Assembly: GCF_022179445.1 (NCBI RefSeq)
Contig: NZ_BPQU01000017.1
Span: 1 to 64,000, forward strand
Direction: 5' to 3'
Source: Methylobacterium mesophilicum
GTDB taxonomy: Bacteria > Pseudomonadota > Alphaproteobacteria > Rhizobiales > Beijerinckiaceae
Length of the DNA: 64,000 nucleotides
The notes beneath the pieces were generated by a model, which searched no databases, was not told where the DNA came from, and saw only the letters and a program-made list of their open reading frames with translations. The translations under genes and the position numbers were made by a program. Below are positions 17,145 to 26,090 of the stretch, piece by piece. Numbering within the stretch: the stretch's first letter is position 1; every line of letters begins with the position of its first letter.

Positions 17145-18740
17145 TCAGAACCCCAACGCGCCGCCGTCGGACCGCGGGTCGTGCATCGCCTCGATCCGCC
17201 CATCGCGGGCCCGGCGGACGAGCATGCCGGCATGACCCAGCGTGTCGCTGTAGGGTACGCCGACCGGCTCGATCTGGTGGCCCATGCGCTCCAGAGCGGA
17301 CAGGATGGCCGGATCGAACCGATCCTCGACCTTCACGCTGAGCGAAGGCGCCCCCCAGGTCCGGCCGTAGAGCAGCCGCGGGGCATCCACCGCGTCGGCG
17401 ACGGAGAAGCCGTAATCGGCGTAGCGGCAGAAGATCTGCGCCTGGAATTGGGGCTGACCGTCTCCACCCATCGCGCCGTAAGCCAAGACCCGGCCGTCGT
17501 CGAAGCAGGCCAGTGCCGGGATCAGGGTGTGGAACGGGCGCCGGCCCGGCTCCAGCGGATTCACGGCGGCCGGGTCGAGGGAGAACGAGACGCCCCGGTT
17601 GAGCCAGTCGATGCCGGTACGCGGCAGAACCACCCCGGAGCCGTATTCCCAATAGACCGACTGGATGTACGAGACCGCCAGCCCGTCGCGGTCGATCGCC
17701 CCCATCCAGACCGTGTCGCCGGGGGAATCGCGCAGGGGGACCGTTGCGGCGCGCTTCATGTCGATGCGCGCGGCTTCCGTAGCGAGGAAGGCCGGCGCCA
17801 GGAACTCCTCGATGTCGTGGCGCAGGCGACCGAAATCGGTCACCACCCGGTCGCGGATCGCGAAGGCGCGCTTCGTCGCCTCGATCAGCCCGTGGTAGTG
17901 CGCGAGGCTCTCGGGGGCGGAGACGTTCAATCGGTCGAACAGGCCGAGGAGGATCAAGGCCGCGAGCCCCTGGGTCGGGGGCGGGAAGTTGAACAGCGTG
18001 GCGTCGCGCCGACGCAGGGCCAGCGGCCTGCGCTCGACCGCCTGGTAGGCCTTGAGGTCGGCCCGGGTCACCGGCGCGTCGAAGCGTTCCAGGTCGGCGC
18101 CGATCTCGTGGGCGACATCGCCTCGGTAAAAGTCGTCCAGTCCGGCATGCGCGAGCTGCTCCAGGGTCGCCCCGAGGGCCGAGAGCTTGCGGATCTCGCC
18201 GGCCCGGTAGGGCTTGCCATCGTTGAGAAAGGTCGCGGCGAAGTTCGGGGCCTCATGCAGGGTGTCGCCCGGCTGCGGCGTGTAGCGCTCCTCGCTCGGT
18301 GAGACCGGGACCCCGTCGCGGGCCTGGGTGATCGCGTCGGCGAGCAGCACGTCCACGGGCAGGCGACCGCCGAGCGCCTTGGACAGCGCCAGTGCGAGTT
18401 CCCAGCCACCGACCGCGCCGGCCACCGTCACCATGGCGTCGGGGCCGCGCGACGGGATCGTGTCGTAACCCTTCTCGCGGTAGCGCTGGATCGTCGCGAG
18501 GCGCCCGGCCGGCCCGCAGGCCTCGATGCCGCGCACCCGCCCACCGCGCTCGCGCACCAGCCAAAAACCGTCGCCGCCGATGCTGTTCATGTGCGGGTAG
18601 ACCACGGCGATCGAGGCCGCCATCGCCACCATCGCCTCAATGGCGTTGCCGCCCTGCGCCAGCACGGTCCGGCCGGCCGAGGCGGCCAGGTGGTGGGGGG
18701 CCGCGACGGCGCTGTCGGAGAAGACGGGGGTCTCGAGCAT
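17145..18740 (-). CDS. Gamma-glutamyltransferase family Ntn hydrolase
   Basis: A 531-residue homologue of gamma-glutamyltranspeptidase, which is made as a precursor and self-cleaves to expose a catalytic Thr. The large-subunit hallmarks are GGNAIEAMVAMAASIAVVYP and NSIGGDGFWLVRERGG. The predicted cleavage and nucleophile site is the Thr in SPGDTVWMGAIDRDGLAVS, and the small subunit carries LEPGRRPFHTLIPALACFDD and AYGAMGGDGQPQFQAQI. No signal peptide is evident, so it may be cytoplasmic, like the YwrD/GGT-like branch. It is divergent from the porin gene. Whether it acts on glutathione or another gamma-glutamyl or acyl compound is not clear. Confidence 0.88.
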   Translation of the reverse strand: MLETPVFSDSAVAAPHHLAASAGRTVLAQGGNAIEAMVAMAASIAVVYPHMNSIGGDGFWLVRERGGRVRGIEACGPAGRLATIQRYREKGYDTIPSRGPDAMVTVAGAVGGWELALALSKALGGRLPVDVLLADAITQARDGVPVSPSEERYTPQPGDTLHEAPNFAATFLNDGKPYRAGEIRKLSALGATLEQLAHAGLDDFYRGDVAHEIGADLERFDAPVTRADLKAYQAVERRPLALRRRDATLFNFPPPTQGLAALILLGLFDRLNVSAPESLAHYHGLIEATKRAFAIRDRVVTDFGRLRHDIEEFLAPAFLATEAARIDMKRAATVPLRDSPGDTVWMGAIDRDGLAVSYIQSVYWEYGSGVVLPRTGIDWLNRGVSFSLDPAAVNPLEPGRRPFHTLIPALACFDDGRVLAYGAMGGDGQPQFQAQIFCRYADYGFSVADAVDAPRLLYGRTWGAPSLSVKVEDRFDPAILSALERMGHQIEPVGVPYSDTLGHAGMLVRRARDGRIEAMHDPRSDGGALGF

Positions 18741-18837
18741 CGAAGATCCTGTGGTGTTCCGGCCGCAGCGTTAGGCAAGTCTGCGGCCGCCGCAAGGGAT
18801 CACGGTTCGCGAGGCCCGTCCCATGCTAGGAACGCCG

Positions 18838-20313
18838 ATGCCCATCGTGCAGAAGCGGCCGATGTCGTTCAAGAGTCTGCCTCGGTTGGCCGTCGGCCTC
18901 ACCCTGGCTGCCATGCCGGCCACGGCGCAGCAGCGAGTGCGGACCGTCTATGAGGGTGCGGGCGCCGATCCGCGGATCTCGGTCTCGCAGCCGGAGAGCA
19001 CCAGCCAGGCGTCCGGCGGTTATGTCCGTTCGATCGAGCCGTCGCTGGGCCCGCTCGGCGATCCCCTGGGCTTGCGCCCGGTGCTGAAAGCGCGCGGCAT
19101 CGAGTACAGCCTGACCTACATCGCCGACCTGTTGGGCAACCCGACCGGAGGTCTTCGTCAGGGCGCGATCGTCGAGGATCGCCTGAACCTGCGGCTCAAC
19201 CTCGATCTCGACCGACTCGCTGGCTGGGAAGGCGCGACGATCCACGCCAATGCCTACTTCATCCACGGCACCGGCCTGTCGCGCTACTATGTCGGCGACT
19301 TGCTGACCACGAGCGTGATCGAAGCGCTGCCATCGAGCCGGCTCTACGTGCTGTGGTTCGATCAGAGCCTGATGGACGGGCAGCTCGGCCTACGGATCGG
19401 CCAGCAGGCGGCCGACACCGAGTTCTTCGTCAGCCAGACCGCGACCCTGTTCGTGAACTCCACCTTCGGCTGGCCGGCGATCACCGGGCTCGACCTGCCG
19501 AGCGGCGGGCCGGCCTATCCGCTCTCGGCGCCCGCGATCCGCGCGAAGTACGCGCCGGGCAACGGCTTCTCGCTTCAGGTCGGGCTCTATGACGGCGATC
19601 CGGCGGGAGCGAACCCGCCCGGCAAGGATCCGGAGGCGCAGCGGCTCAACCGCACCGGCACGAATTTCCGAACCAACGACCCGGCCCTGATCGTCGCCGA
19701 GGCGACCTACGCGTTCAATATCGAGCCGGGAGCCAAAGGCCTGCCCGGCGACATCACGTTCGGCGGCTGGCAGCATTTCGGCCGGTTCGACAGCCTGCGC
19801 TACGACATAACCGGGGTACCGCTGGCAGACCCGAACGCCACCGGCATCGGCCGCCCGCTGCGCGGCAATGCGGGGTTCTACGCGATCTACGACCAGACCC
19901 TGTACCGGGAATCCGGCAAGGACGACGAGGGCCTCGGCTTCTTCGTGCGCGCCGCCTACTCGCCGACCCGATCGAGCCTGGTCGACGCCTATGTCGATGC
20001 CGGCCTCGCCTACAAGGGCCTGTTCGAGGGCCGCGACGACGACACCGTCGGGGTCAGCCTCGCCCATGCCCGGATCAGCGACGACGCCCGCCGGGCCGAC
20101 CGGGACACGATTTTCTATACCGGCGTCCCGATGCCGCGGCGGCGGGCCGAGACGGTGCTGGAGGCGACCTACCAGGCGGTGGTGGTTCCGGGCTTCACGG
20201 TGCAGCCCGACCTCCAATACGTCTTCCATCCGGGTGCCGGCATTGCCGGCCCGGACGGCCGCCGGTTGCGCAACGCGGCGGTGCTCGGCGTGCGCGCCAG
20301 CGTGCAGTACTGA
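18838..20313 (+). CDS. Carbohydrate-selective porin, OprB family
   Basis: A 491-residue outer-membrane protein expected to let sugars diffuse into the periplasm. The ATG at 18838 has a good aggaa ribosome binding site and gives the signal region MSFKSLPRLAVGLTLAAMPA ahead of TAQQ; an ATG five codons upstream is also open. The body has OprB-like blocks such as LNLRLNLDLDRLAGWEGA, YFIHGTGLSRYYVGDL, LRIGQQAADTEFFVS and a C-terminal VLGVRASVQY ending in an aromatic residue. It is followed after 45 bp by the Na+/H+ antiporter on the same strand. Confidence 0.85.
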   Translation: MPIVQKRPMSFKSLPRLAVGLTLAAMPATAQQRVRTVYEGAGADPRISVSQPESTSQASGGYVRSIEPSLGPLGDPLGLRPVLKARGIEYSLTYIADLLGNPTGGLRQGAIVEDRLNLRLNLDLDRLAGWEGATIHANAYFIHGTGLSRYYVGDLLTTSVIEALPSSRLYVLWFDQSLMDGQLGLRIGQQAADTEFFVSQTATLFVNSTFGWPAITGLDLPSGGPAYPLSAPAIRAKYAPGNGFSLQVGLYDGDPAGANPPGKDPEAQRLNRTGTNFRTNDPALIVAEATYAFNIEPGAKGLPGDITFGGWQHFGRFDSLRYDITGVPLADPNATGIGRPLRGNAGFYAIYDQTLYRESGKDDEGLGFFVRAAYSPTRSSLVDAYVDAGLAYKGLFEGRDDDTVGVSLAHARISDDARRADRDTIFYTGVPMPRRRAETVLEATYQAVVVPGFTVQPDLQYVFHPGAGIAGPDGRRLRNAAVLGVRASVQY

Positions 20314-20358
20314 GCCGTCCGGCCTGGAACGGGCGCGGGCCTGCCCTCTTTCAGGGCT

Positions 20359-21894
20359 ATGGTCATCTTCGAGTGGGTTGTCGGCGTCCTGTTCGGCGCC
20401 GTCCTTTTGGCTGCGCTGGCGCGACGGCTGGGTGCGCCGTACCCGGCGTTCCTGGCGCTCGGCGGCGTCGGCCTCGCCTTCGTGCCTGGCGTGCCGAACC
20501 TGCGGCTCGATCCCGAATTGGCGCTCGCCCTGTTCCTCGCCCCCGTCCTGCTCGATGCCGGCTTCGACGCCTCCGTGCGGGACATGCGGGACAACTGGCG
20601 CGCGGTATTCGGGCTGGCGGTGGGCGCCGTGGCGGTGACGACGCTCGCCGTGGCGTTCGTAGCCCACCTCATCGTGCCCGACATGCCGATCGCGGCCTGC
20701 ATCGTATTAGGCGCCGTGGTCGCGCCGCCCGATGCCGTGGCGGCCCTGGCGGTGCTGAAGCACGCGCCGATGCCGCATCGGCTCGCCACGATCCTGCGCG
20801 GCGAGAGCCTGCTCAACGACGCAGCCTCGCTGATCATCTACCGGTTGGCGGTGGCGGCCGCGATGGCCGACGGCTTCCATCCGGCCGAGGTCGCCCCGGC
20901 CTTCCTGCTCGGCGTGGTAGCGAGCCTCGCCGCTGGGCCCTGCCTGGGCCTGGCTTTCGTCGCACTGACCCGCCGGGTGACCGACCCGGCGAGCACCATC
21001 GTCATGCAGTTCGTCGCCGCGTTCGGGATCTGGCTCGTCGCAGAGCGGCTCGAGATGTCGGGGGTGCTGACCATCGTCACCTTCGCCGTGACGGTCGCTC
21101 GCCGGGCGCCGGGCATCACGGCCCCGCGCACCCGGGTGATCTCCTACGCTGTGTGGGACACGGCGGTGTTCGTGCTCAACGTCCTGGCCTTCATCCTGAT
21201 CGGCATCCAGATCGACCCGATCCAGGACCGGTTGACCGGTCCCGACGCCTGGCAGGCGATATTCCTGGCGGCTGCGATCTTCGCGACTGTGGTGGTGACG
21301 CGCCTGGCCTGGGTCCTGCCCACCACTGGCCTCAAGGGCCTCGGCCTGCGTCAGGCCGGAGCGCGTGCGAAGTTCGGGCCGGGGCTCGCTCTGTCCTGGG
21401 CCGGGATGCGCGGCATCGTCACGGTCGCGGCCGCCCTGGCGCTGCCGATGGAATTCCCGCACCGGGACCTCGTGGTGTTCACCGCCTTCTTCACGGTGCT
21501 GGGCACGCTGATCGTCCAGGGTCTGACCCTGCGCCCGCTGCTTGCACACCTGAAGCTTGAGGACGACGATCCGGTCGGGCGGGAGGTGGGCTGGGCACGC
21601 GCCGCCGCCTACAAGGCGGCCCTCGAAAGCCTCTCCGAAGCGGGCGACGAGCCGGCAATCGATTCGCTCCGCGCTGAGTTCCGCTCGGCGCTCGAAGAGG
21701 CCGAGGCCCATGAGGAGGGCCTTGCTCCCGAGAGTCTGCCCTCGGATGCCGCGCGCCGCCGGTCGGTGGCAGCGGCACGCAATGCGGTCCTGTCCCTGCG
21801 GCGGCAGGGCCGCATCGGCGACGACGCCTATTTCCTGCTGGAGGAGGAGTTCGACTGGGCCGAGCTCAACGCCACGCCGAAGGCTGAGACCTGA
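20359..21894 (+). CDS. Na+/H+ antiporter, CPA1 (NhaP-type) family
   Basis: A 511-residue inner-membrane cation/proton exchanger, probably for sodium efflux and pH control. About a dozen hydrophobic segments run from the N-terminus to residue 400. The conserved transport-site blocks are GAVVAPPDAVAALAVLK (helix 5 region) and LRGESLLNDAASLIIYRLAV, plus ALSWAGMRGIVTVAAALALP in the C-terminal half, as in eukaryotic NHE and bacterial NhaP relatives. The last 100 residues are a charged, helical cytoplasmic tail. It follows the porin by 45 bp. Confidence 0.9.
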   Translation: MVIFEWVVGVLFGAVLLAALARRLGAPYPAFLALGGVGLAFVPGVPNLRLDPELALALFLAPVLLDAGFDASVRDMRDNWRAVFGLAVGAVAVTTLAVAFVAHLIVPDMPIAACIVLGAVVAPPDAVAALAVLKHAPMPHRLATILRGESLLNDAASLIIYRLAVAAAMADGFHPAEVAPAFLLGVVASLAAGPCLGLAFVALTRRVTDPASTIVMQFVAAFGIWLVAERLEMSGVLTIVTFAVTVARRAPGITAPRTRVISYAVWDTAVFVLNVLAFILIGIQIDPIQDRLTGPDAWQAIFLAAAIFATVVVTRLAWVLPTTGLKGLGLRQAGARAKFGPGLALSWAGMRGIVTVAAALALPMEFPHRDLVVFTAFFTVLGTLIVQGLTLRPLLAHLKLEDDDPVGREVGWARAAAYKAALESLSEAGDEPAIDSLRAEFRSALEEAEAHEEGLAPESLPSDAARRRSVAAARNAVLSLRRQGRIGDDAYFLLEEEFDWAELNATPKAET

Positions 21895-21920
21895 GTCGCA
21901 GCGTCCAAACAGCCGTCCGT

Positions 21921-22877
21921 TCAAACACCCTTGCGCGCTGCGACCCGCGATTCGATCGCGTCCCAGACCGCCACCGAGAGATCCGGACCGCCGAGCCGCT
22001 GGATCGCCCGGATGCCCGTGGGGGAGGTGACGTTGATCTCGGTGAGATGTCCGTCGATCACGTCGATCCCGACCAGGATCAGGCCGCGCCGGGCCAACTC
22101 CGGCCCGATCGTCGCGCAGATCTCGCGCTCGCGCTCGGTCAGCTCCGAGGCCGAGGCGGCCCCGCCGCGCACCATGTTCGACCGAATATCGTTGGCCGCC
22201 GGCACACGGTTGACCGCGCCCATCGCCACGCCGTCGACCAGGATGATGCGCTTGTCGCCCTCGGTCACCCGGTCGAGGTAGCGCTGGATCACCCAGGCCT
22301 CCCGGAAGGTGGTGGCGAACAGGTCGAACATCGAGCCGAAGTTCGGGTCCGTCTCGGTGACCTTGAAGACGGCCGCGCCGCCGTGCCCGTGCAGCGGCTT
22401 CATCGCGACCGTGCCGTGCTCCAAACGGAACGCCTCGATCTCGGCCTTGTCGCGGCTGATCAGGGTCGGGGGCATCAGTTCGGGGAAATCGAGCACGAAC
22501 AGCTTCTCGGGCGCGTTTCGCACCTCGAAGGGATCGTTGACCACCAGCGTGTCCGGGTGGATCCGCTGCAGCATGTGGGTGGCCGTGATGTAGGCCATGT
22601 CGAAGGGCGGATCCTGGCGCATCAGCACCACGTCCGCCTCCGCGAGGTCGATCCGCTCCGGCGGCGTGAGCGTGAAATGCGCGCCCTCGACGTCCTGGAC
22701 CGTCAAACGCTCGACCCGGGCCGTCACCCGACGGCCCTGCATCGAGAGCCGGTCGGGCGTGTAGTAGATCAGGTCATGCCCCCGCCGCTGCGCCTCGAGC
22801 AGCAGAGCGAAGGTCGTGTCCCCGGCGATCCGGATGTTCTGGATCGGGTCCATCTGGACGGCGACGGTCAGGCCCAT
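21921..22877 (-). CDS. gshB: Glutathione synthetase
   Basis: A 318-residue ATP-grasp ligase that adds glycine to gamma-glutamylcysteine. The N-terminal signature VAVQMDPIQNIRIAGDTTFA is diagnostic, followed by YYTPDRLSMQGRRV and VNDPFEVRNAPEKLF. The ATP-grasp core includes GTVAMKPLHGHGGAAVFKV, DKRIILVDGVAMGAVNR and the metal-binding end ILVGIDVIDGHLTEINVTSP. The length matches the E. coli enzyme (about 315). It converges on the antiporter gene and has the small secreted-protein gene 46 bp upstream on the same strand. Confidence 0.96.
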   Translation of the reverse strand: MGLTVAVQMDPIQNIRIAGDTTFALLLEAQRRGHDLIYYTPDRLSMQGRRVTARVERLTVQDVEGAHFTLTPPERIDLAEADVVLMRQDPPFDMAYITATHMLQRIHPDTLVVNDPFEVRNAPEKLFVLDFPELMPPTLISRDKAEIEAFRLEHGTVAMKPLHGHGGAAVFKVTETDPNFGSMFDLFATTFREAWVIQRYLDRVTEGDKRIILVDGVAMGAVNRVPAANDIRSNMVRGGAASASELTEREREICATIGPELARRGLILVGIDVIDGHLTEINVTSPTGIRAIQRLGGPDLSVAVWDAIESRVAARKGV

Positions 22878-22923
22878 CGAAAATGCCCTTCGCCTGCGGC
22901 GCGTGTCTGGACCGAGTAAATGC

Positions 22924-23217
22924 TCAATCGTCCAACAGCGACTTGCTGCCGGTGCGCTTGTCGTAGTCGCCGATCGCCGAGCGGCACTCGGGCGACAGGC
23001 GCTTGCGGTTGCGCATCATGCACTTGTCCGCGTCCTGGCTGTTCGGATCGACGCCGGCGCAGAGACGGAAATAGTCGTTGGCGCAGCCGAGCTGCAGGCC
23101 CTGGTCCTCACGCTGGGCGTAGGCCGGGCCGGTGGCGAGCGCGAACAGCGCGAGCGCTGCCGTCGCGACGCCGCGGCGGCGGTTGGAGCGCAGGAATCGT
23201 TCCGGAACGAGTCGCAT
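22924..23217 (-). CDS. Small secreted protein with a Cys-rich (GLG1-like) repeat
   Basis: A 97-residue protein with an N-terminal signal peptide (RRGVATAALALFALATGPAYA then QRED). The mature part has one cysteine-rich repeat: CANDYFRLC, then DADKCMMRNRKRLSPECRSA. This matches the spacing of the repeat found in Golgi apparatus protein 1 and many small alphaproteobacterial secreted proteins (C..DY..LC ... KC...LSPEC). It is probably periplasmic with two disulphides; its function is unknown. It lies upstream of gshB on the same strand. Confidence 0.7.
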   Translation of the reverse strand: MRLVPERFLRSNRRRGVATAALALFALATGPAYAQREDQGLQLGCANDYFRLCAGVDPNSQDADKCMMRNRKRLSPECRSAIGDYDKRTGSKSLLDD

Positions 23218-23400
23218 TCAGCGGTGTCCTCAAATCTCGGTCGCGCGGAAAATCTGTGCGGCGGTCGGCCCGTCCGCTTGCGCCCGGCATATCGGTCGCG
23301 CTGGGCGGTAGGCAAGCGCCACGGCTCTGCATGGGTTCCCCGCGCGCAACGCCGCGCCCACGCTTCGCCGCTGTGTGGCGCCCGGGCCGCAACGGCCGCC

Positions 23401-23487
23401 AAGAAAAAAGGCCCCATCCGTGAACGGACAGGGCCTCAGTCAAAGGGAGGAAACGCCCGCCATGGGCAAAACCGGCGTCGCAATTCG
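23401..23487 (-). ncRNA. Candidate small RNA, resembling the alphaproteobacterial alpha-r8 (suhB/MmgR) family
   Basis: A leftward transcript is proposed because a very strong intrinsic terminator stands here with no gene upstream of it on that strand. The region before the hairpin contains the pyrimidine-rich stretch gggcgtttcctccctttga on the transcribed strand, an anti-Shine-Dalgarno-type single-stranded motif. From memory it resembles the conserved core of the Hyphomicrobiales alpha-r8/suhB small RNA, but I could not run a covariance search. The 5' end (about 23487) is a guess from family length. The only open frame here is a few codons long. Confidence 0.5.
23404..23436 (-). terminator. 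Strong intrinsic terminator of the candidate small RNA
   Basis: On the minus strand a 12-bp stem (aggccctgtccg paired with cggatggggcct, two G-U pairs) closes a ttca tetraloop and is followed directly by a run of T (tttttt). It is oriented leftward and is the clearest rho-independent terminator in the window. Confidence 0.9.
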
Positions 23488-23641
23488 CGCGCCAGACCTG
23501 CCGGGAGGCCGTCCGGATCCTGGCCGGGATCCGGCAAGACTCCGTTAACCACGTCATGCTGAATGGTTTCCGTAGCCCTTGCCGACCCCCTCTGCAGGGC
23601 CCGGGCACTGCCGCTCGAGCCGCCGACAGGAGCCGGAGACC

Positions 23642-23854
23642 ATGACCCCATTCAAGCCGCAGGTGACTGGCCAGACCCGCCTGCCAATGCCCGCCAACGA
23701 TGCGGCGCGCGACGCGCGGCGGGATCCGTCCGCGGTCCTGCTGCCGTTCCCCGGGCCCGACCTGCGCCGGACCCGCCAGCTGCCGCCCACCGACGAGCAG
23801 CGGGGCGAGATCCTGTTCTTCCTCGGCGTGCGCTACGAGCGCCTTGCCTCCTGA
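23642..23854 (+). CDS. Small hypothetical protein (70 residues)
   Basis: A 70-residue polar protein beginning MTPFKPQVTGQTRLPMP and ending EILFFLGVRYERLAS. A good ribosome binding site (caggag, with ggag) stands 8-12 bases before the ATG, which supports this start over an ATG 21 codons upstream. No signal peptide or family is recognised. It lies 55 bp before the lipoprotein gene on the same strand, so they may be co-transcribed. Confidence 0.6.
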   Translation: MTPFKPQVTGQTRLPMPANDAARDARRDPSAVLLPFPGPDLRRTRQLPPTDEQRGEILFFLGVRYERLAS

Positions 23855-23909
23855 ACGCACCGATAGCCGCCGACCGGCCCGGCCAGGCGACGTTTCCGAC
23901 GGTTTGATC

Positions 23910-24755
23910 ATGCCTGTTCCGGACCGCCATCGGCCAACGGTCGCCCCTGTCGCCGACAGGCACCCGAACCGCGCCCGCAGGGTCTCCATCCTCCTGGCCG
24001 CCGGCACGGCGCTGGCGCTCCTCGCCGCCTGCACCCAGAGCGGCGATTTCGGCCGCCCCCGCACCGGTGTGTGGAACGGGCTGATCGACACCACCGGCAG
24101 TTTCTCATCGCGCGATCGCGGCCGCCTGATCCTCGATTCCGGCTTGACCGACGACGAGCAGGCCCTGCGCGACCGCGCCTGGCGCTTCGTCCAGCCGGCC
24201 AGCACCGTCACGGCCTTCCAGGATGCCCTCCTTGGATTGGCGAGCGCGCACGCGACGCCGACCTGGCGGTTCGACGAGGTCGGCGCCTATTACGACACGC
24301 TGACCGCGGAGCCGTCGCGCTCCCCCGTCTCCCGCTACCGACAGCTCGCCGACGACGCCACGGCCGATGCCCGCCTGATCCCGATCTTCACGGCGCTCGC
24401 CGCGCGGGTGATCGACGCGGATGCCGCGCGGCTGCGCAGCCTGCCCTTCGCCAAGACCCTCGACGACGCGGATATCCGCCTCGCAGCCCAGCACGTGGCC
24501 GAGAACCGCTGCCTGATCGCCTGGGTGCGGATCGAGGCCGGCCTGCGGCTGGCCCGCTACCGCTACGCCCTGGAGCATCTTTTCGCCCAGGCGCCGGCCA
24601 AGGAATCGGTCCCGGCCGAGCGCTCGCTGGCCATGCTCGCCGCGCGCCGCAACCTGCTCGACCCGCTGCTGCCGCCGGACGCCGCGGCCCGGTGCGGCCT
24701 CGAAGCCGCCATCGTACCGGTCGCCGAGGCGCCCCCGCTGGTCGTCAAATACTGA
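23910..24755 (+). CDS. Hypothetical lipoprotein (281 residues)
   Basis: A predicted lipoprotein: after an unusually long, basic N-region (about 24 residues) comes the hydrophobic ILLAAGTALALLAAC lipobox with the lipidated Cys near residue 41. The mature part has RTGVWNGLIDTTGSF, FDEVGAYYDTLTAEPSRSP and two predicted helical stretches rich in Arg and Ala. I do not recognise a characterised family, though similar envelope lipoproteins of unknown function occur in Hyphomicrobiales. It is probably anchored in the inner or outer membrane on the periplasmic side. Confidence 0.7.
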   Translation: MPVPDRHRPTVAPVADRHPNRARRVSILLAAGTALALLAACTQSGDFGRPRTGVWNGLIDTTGSFSSRDRGRLILDSGLTDDEQALRDRAWRFVQPASTVTAFQDALLGLASAHATPTWRFDEVGAYYDTLTAEPSRSPVSRYRQLADDATADARLIPIFTALAARVIDADAARLRSLPFAKTLDDADIRLAAQHVAENRCLIAWVRIEAGLRLARYRYALEHLFAQAPAKESVPAERSLAMLAARRNLLDPLLPPDAAARCGLEAAIVPVAEAPPLVVKY

Positions 24756-24767
24756 GTCGACCCGGCG

Positions 24768-25394
24768 CTACCGCCCGGTGGGTTTGCCGCCGGCATCCTT
24801 GCCTGCGGACTCGTCTGCCGGCATGTCGGTGGTGCAGGAGACGGCTTTGACGGCGGCGTTGGCGCCGGGTCGCTGGCTGGGCAGGCTGGCGATCACCCGC
24901 ACGACCACGACGCCCCGCGTGTCCGGCGCGACGATGCGCACGTCGCGGCTCGGGTCGTTCTCGTCGTCGTCGGCCAGAGCCTCGTCGTACTGCGCCCGGG
25001 TGAGGATCACGAGGTCGAGGGCGCCGCGCACGGCGGCTTGGTCGGTCACGGCGTAGAAGGCGCCTCGCCGGGCATGCGCGGCGAGCGACAGCGACAGCGG
25101 TCCGGTCCGCGCAGAGACGCGCATCGGCCCGTCGGCGAGATCGTAGGCACAGACGCCCACCGCCACGGCCGGGTCCGGGATCGGCAGCCACGCCTCGGGC
25201 GGGGAGGGGTCGTCGCCGGTGGCGACCGTGTAGATCGGCTGCGGGTGATCCAGGTTTTCGCTGGTCCGGGCGCGCGAGACGGCGTCCGTCTCGGACAGAC
25301 GCGGGATCGCCAGCACCGTCGCGATGTGCACGATCCCGGCGAGCACCAGGCCGATCAGCGTGGCGAAGAGGAAGCGCGGGCTCACGAGGCGCAT
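24768..25394 (-). CDS. DUF1254-type membrane-anchored protein
   Basis: A 208-residue protein with an N-terminal anchor (FLFATLIGLVLAGIVHIATV) and a periplasmic domain containing AWLPIPDPAVAVGVCAYDLA, GAFYAVTDQAAVRGALDLV and a C-terminal DTRGVVVVRVIASLPSQ. The pattern and position fit the DUF1254 partner of DUF1214 proteins found beside class A penicillin-binding protein genes in Hyphomicrobiales. Its start lies inside the end of the DUF1214 gene (13-bp overlap), implying coupled translation. Function is unknown, though the genomic link suggests a cell-envelope role. Confidence 0.7.
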   Translation of the reverse strand: MRLVSPRFLFATLIGLVLAGIVHIATVLAIPRLSETDAVSRARTSENLDHPQPIYTVATGDDPSPPEAWLPIPDPAVAVGVCAYDLADGPMRVSARTGPLSLSLAAHARRGAFYAVTDQAAVRGALDLVILTRAQYDEALADDDENDPSRDVRIVAPDTRGVVVVRVIASLPSQRPGANAAVKAVSCTTDMPADESAGKDAGGKPTGR

Positions 25395-26086
25395 CCCAGG
25401 CGGGTGATGGCCGGTACCGAGGCCCGGTCGAGGGATCCGACGCTGGCGGCGACCGGCGTGTCGTAGAGGCGCAGGGCCAGGCGAACCGGGCCGCTGTTCC
25501 GGGGGCTCGGCAGCCAGTTGCCGGGCTGGACGTCCGGCGCGAGGATCACCGAGAACCGCCCGTCGGCCGAGCGCAGGACCTCCGTGGAGGTGAAGCCCTC
25601 CCGCACGGCCGGACGCCCGGGATCGCGCGCACCGCGACCCGCGACGGTGAGGGTCCAGGCCCGGGCCGGCGGCGTCCCGCCGCCAATGCGATACGTGCAG
25701 GTCGCGTCGAGCGTCTGGCCCTGGTCGTCGGCCGCCGCCGTCAGCAGCAGGCCCTCGCCCACCGCCAGGGGGATCTCCCCGCGGCGGGCGTTGACGGCAC
25801 GGGTATAGGGGTCGGCATTCCCGGCTCCGGCCCGAGGCCAGGCCGTCCAGGCGCCGACCGGCACGCCGCCGAACGGATAGCCGCCCCGCGTCGCCCAATC
25901 GGCGCTGGCAAGGCCGAGCACCCCGCCGAGCGCAAGGGCGTAGACCGCGAGGCCCGCGACCGAGCTCTTGCGCCAGACACGGGCGAGGAAACGGCCGGCA
26001 CCGCCCAGGGACCGGACCTTCGGCGCGGGTCTGGGTTCTCCGGCCGCAGCGCTGCGGCCGGGGCTTCCGGGGATTGCGAGCCTCAT
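25382..26086 (-). CDS. DUF1214-type membrane-anchored protein
   Basis: A 234-residue protein with one membrane segment (SSVAGLAVYALALGGVLGLA, about residues 40-60) and a periplasmic beta-rich DUF1214 domain: GGYPFGGVPVGAWTAWPR, TCTYRIGGGTPPARAWTLTV, GRFSVILAPDVQPGNWLPSP and VRLALRLYDTPV. The start was set at MRLAIPGSPG, 4 bp after the PBP gene ends. It is the middle gene of the PBP1A-DUF1214-DUF1254 operon. The family has no settled function. Confidence 0.78.
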   Translation of the reverse strand: MRLAIPGSPGRSAAAGEPRPAPKVRSLGGAGRFLARVWRKSSVAGLAVYALALGGVLGLASADWATRGGYPFGGVPVGAWTAWPRAGAGNADPYTRAVNARRGEIPLAVGEGLLLTAAADDQGQTLDATCTYRIGGGTPPARAWTLTVAGRGARDPGRPAVREGFTSTEVLRSADGRFSVILAPDVQPGNWLPSPRNSGPVRLALRLYDTPVAASVGSLDRASVPAITRLGCAS

Positions 26087-26090
26087 CGGG

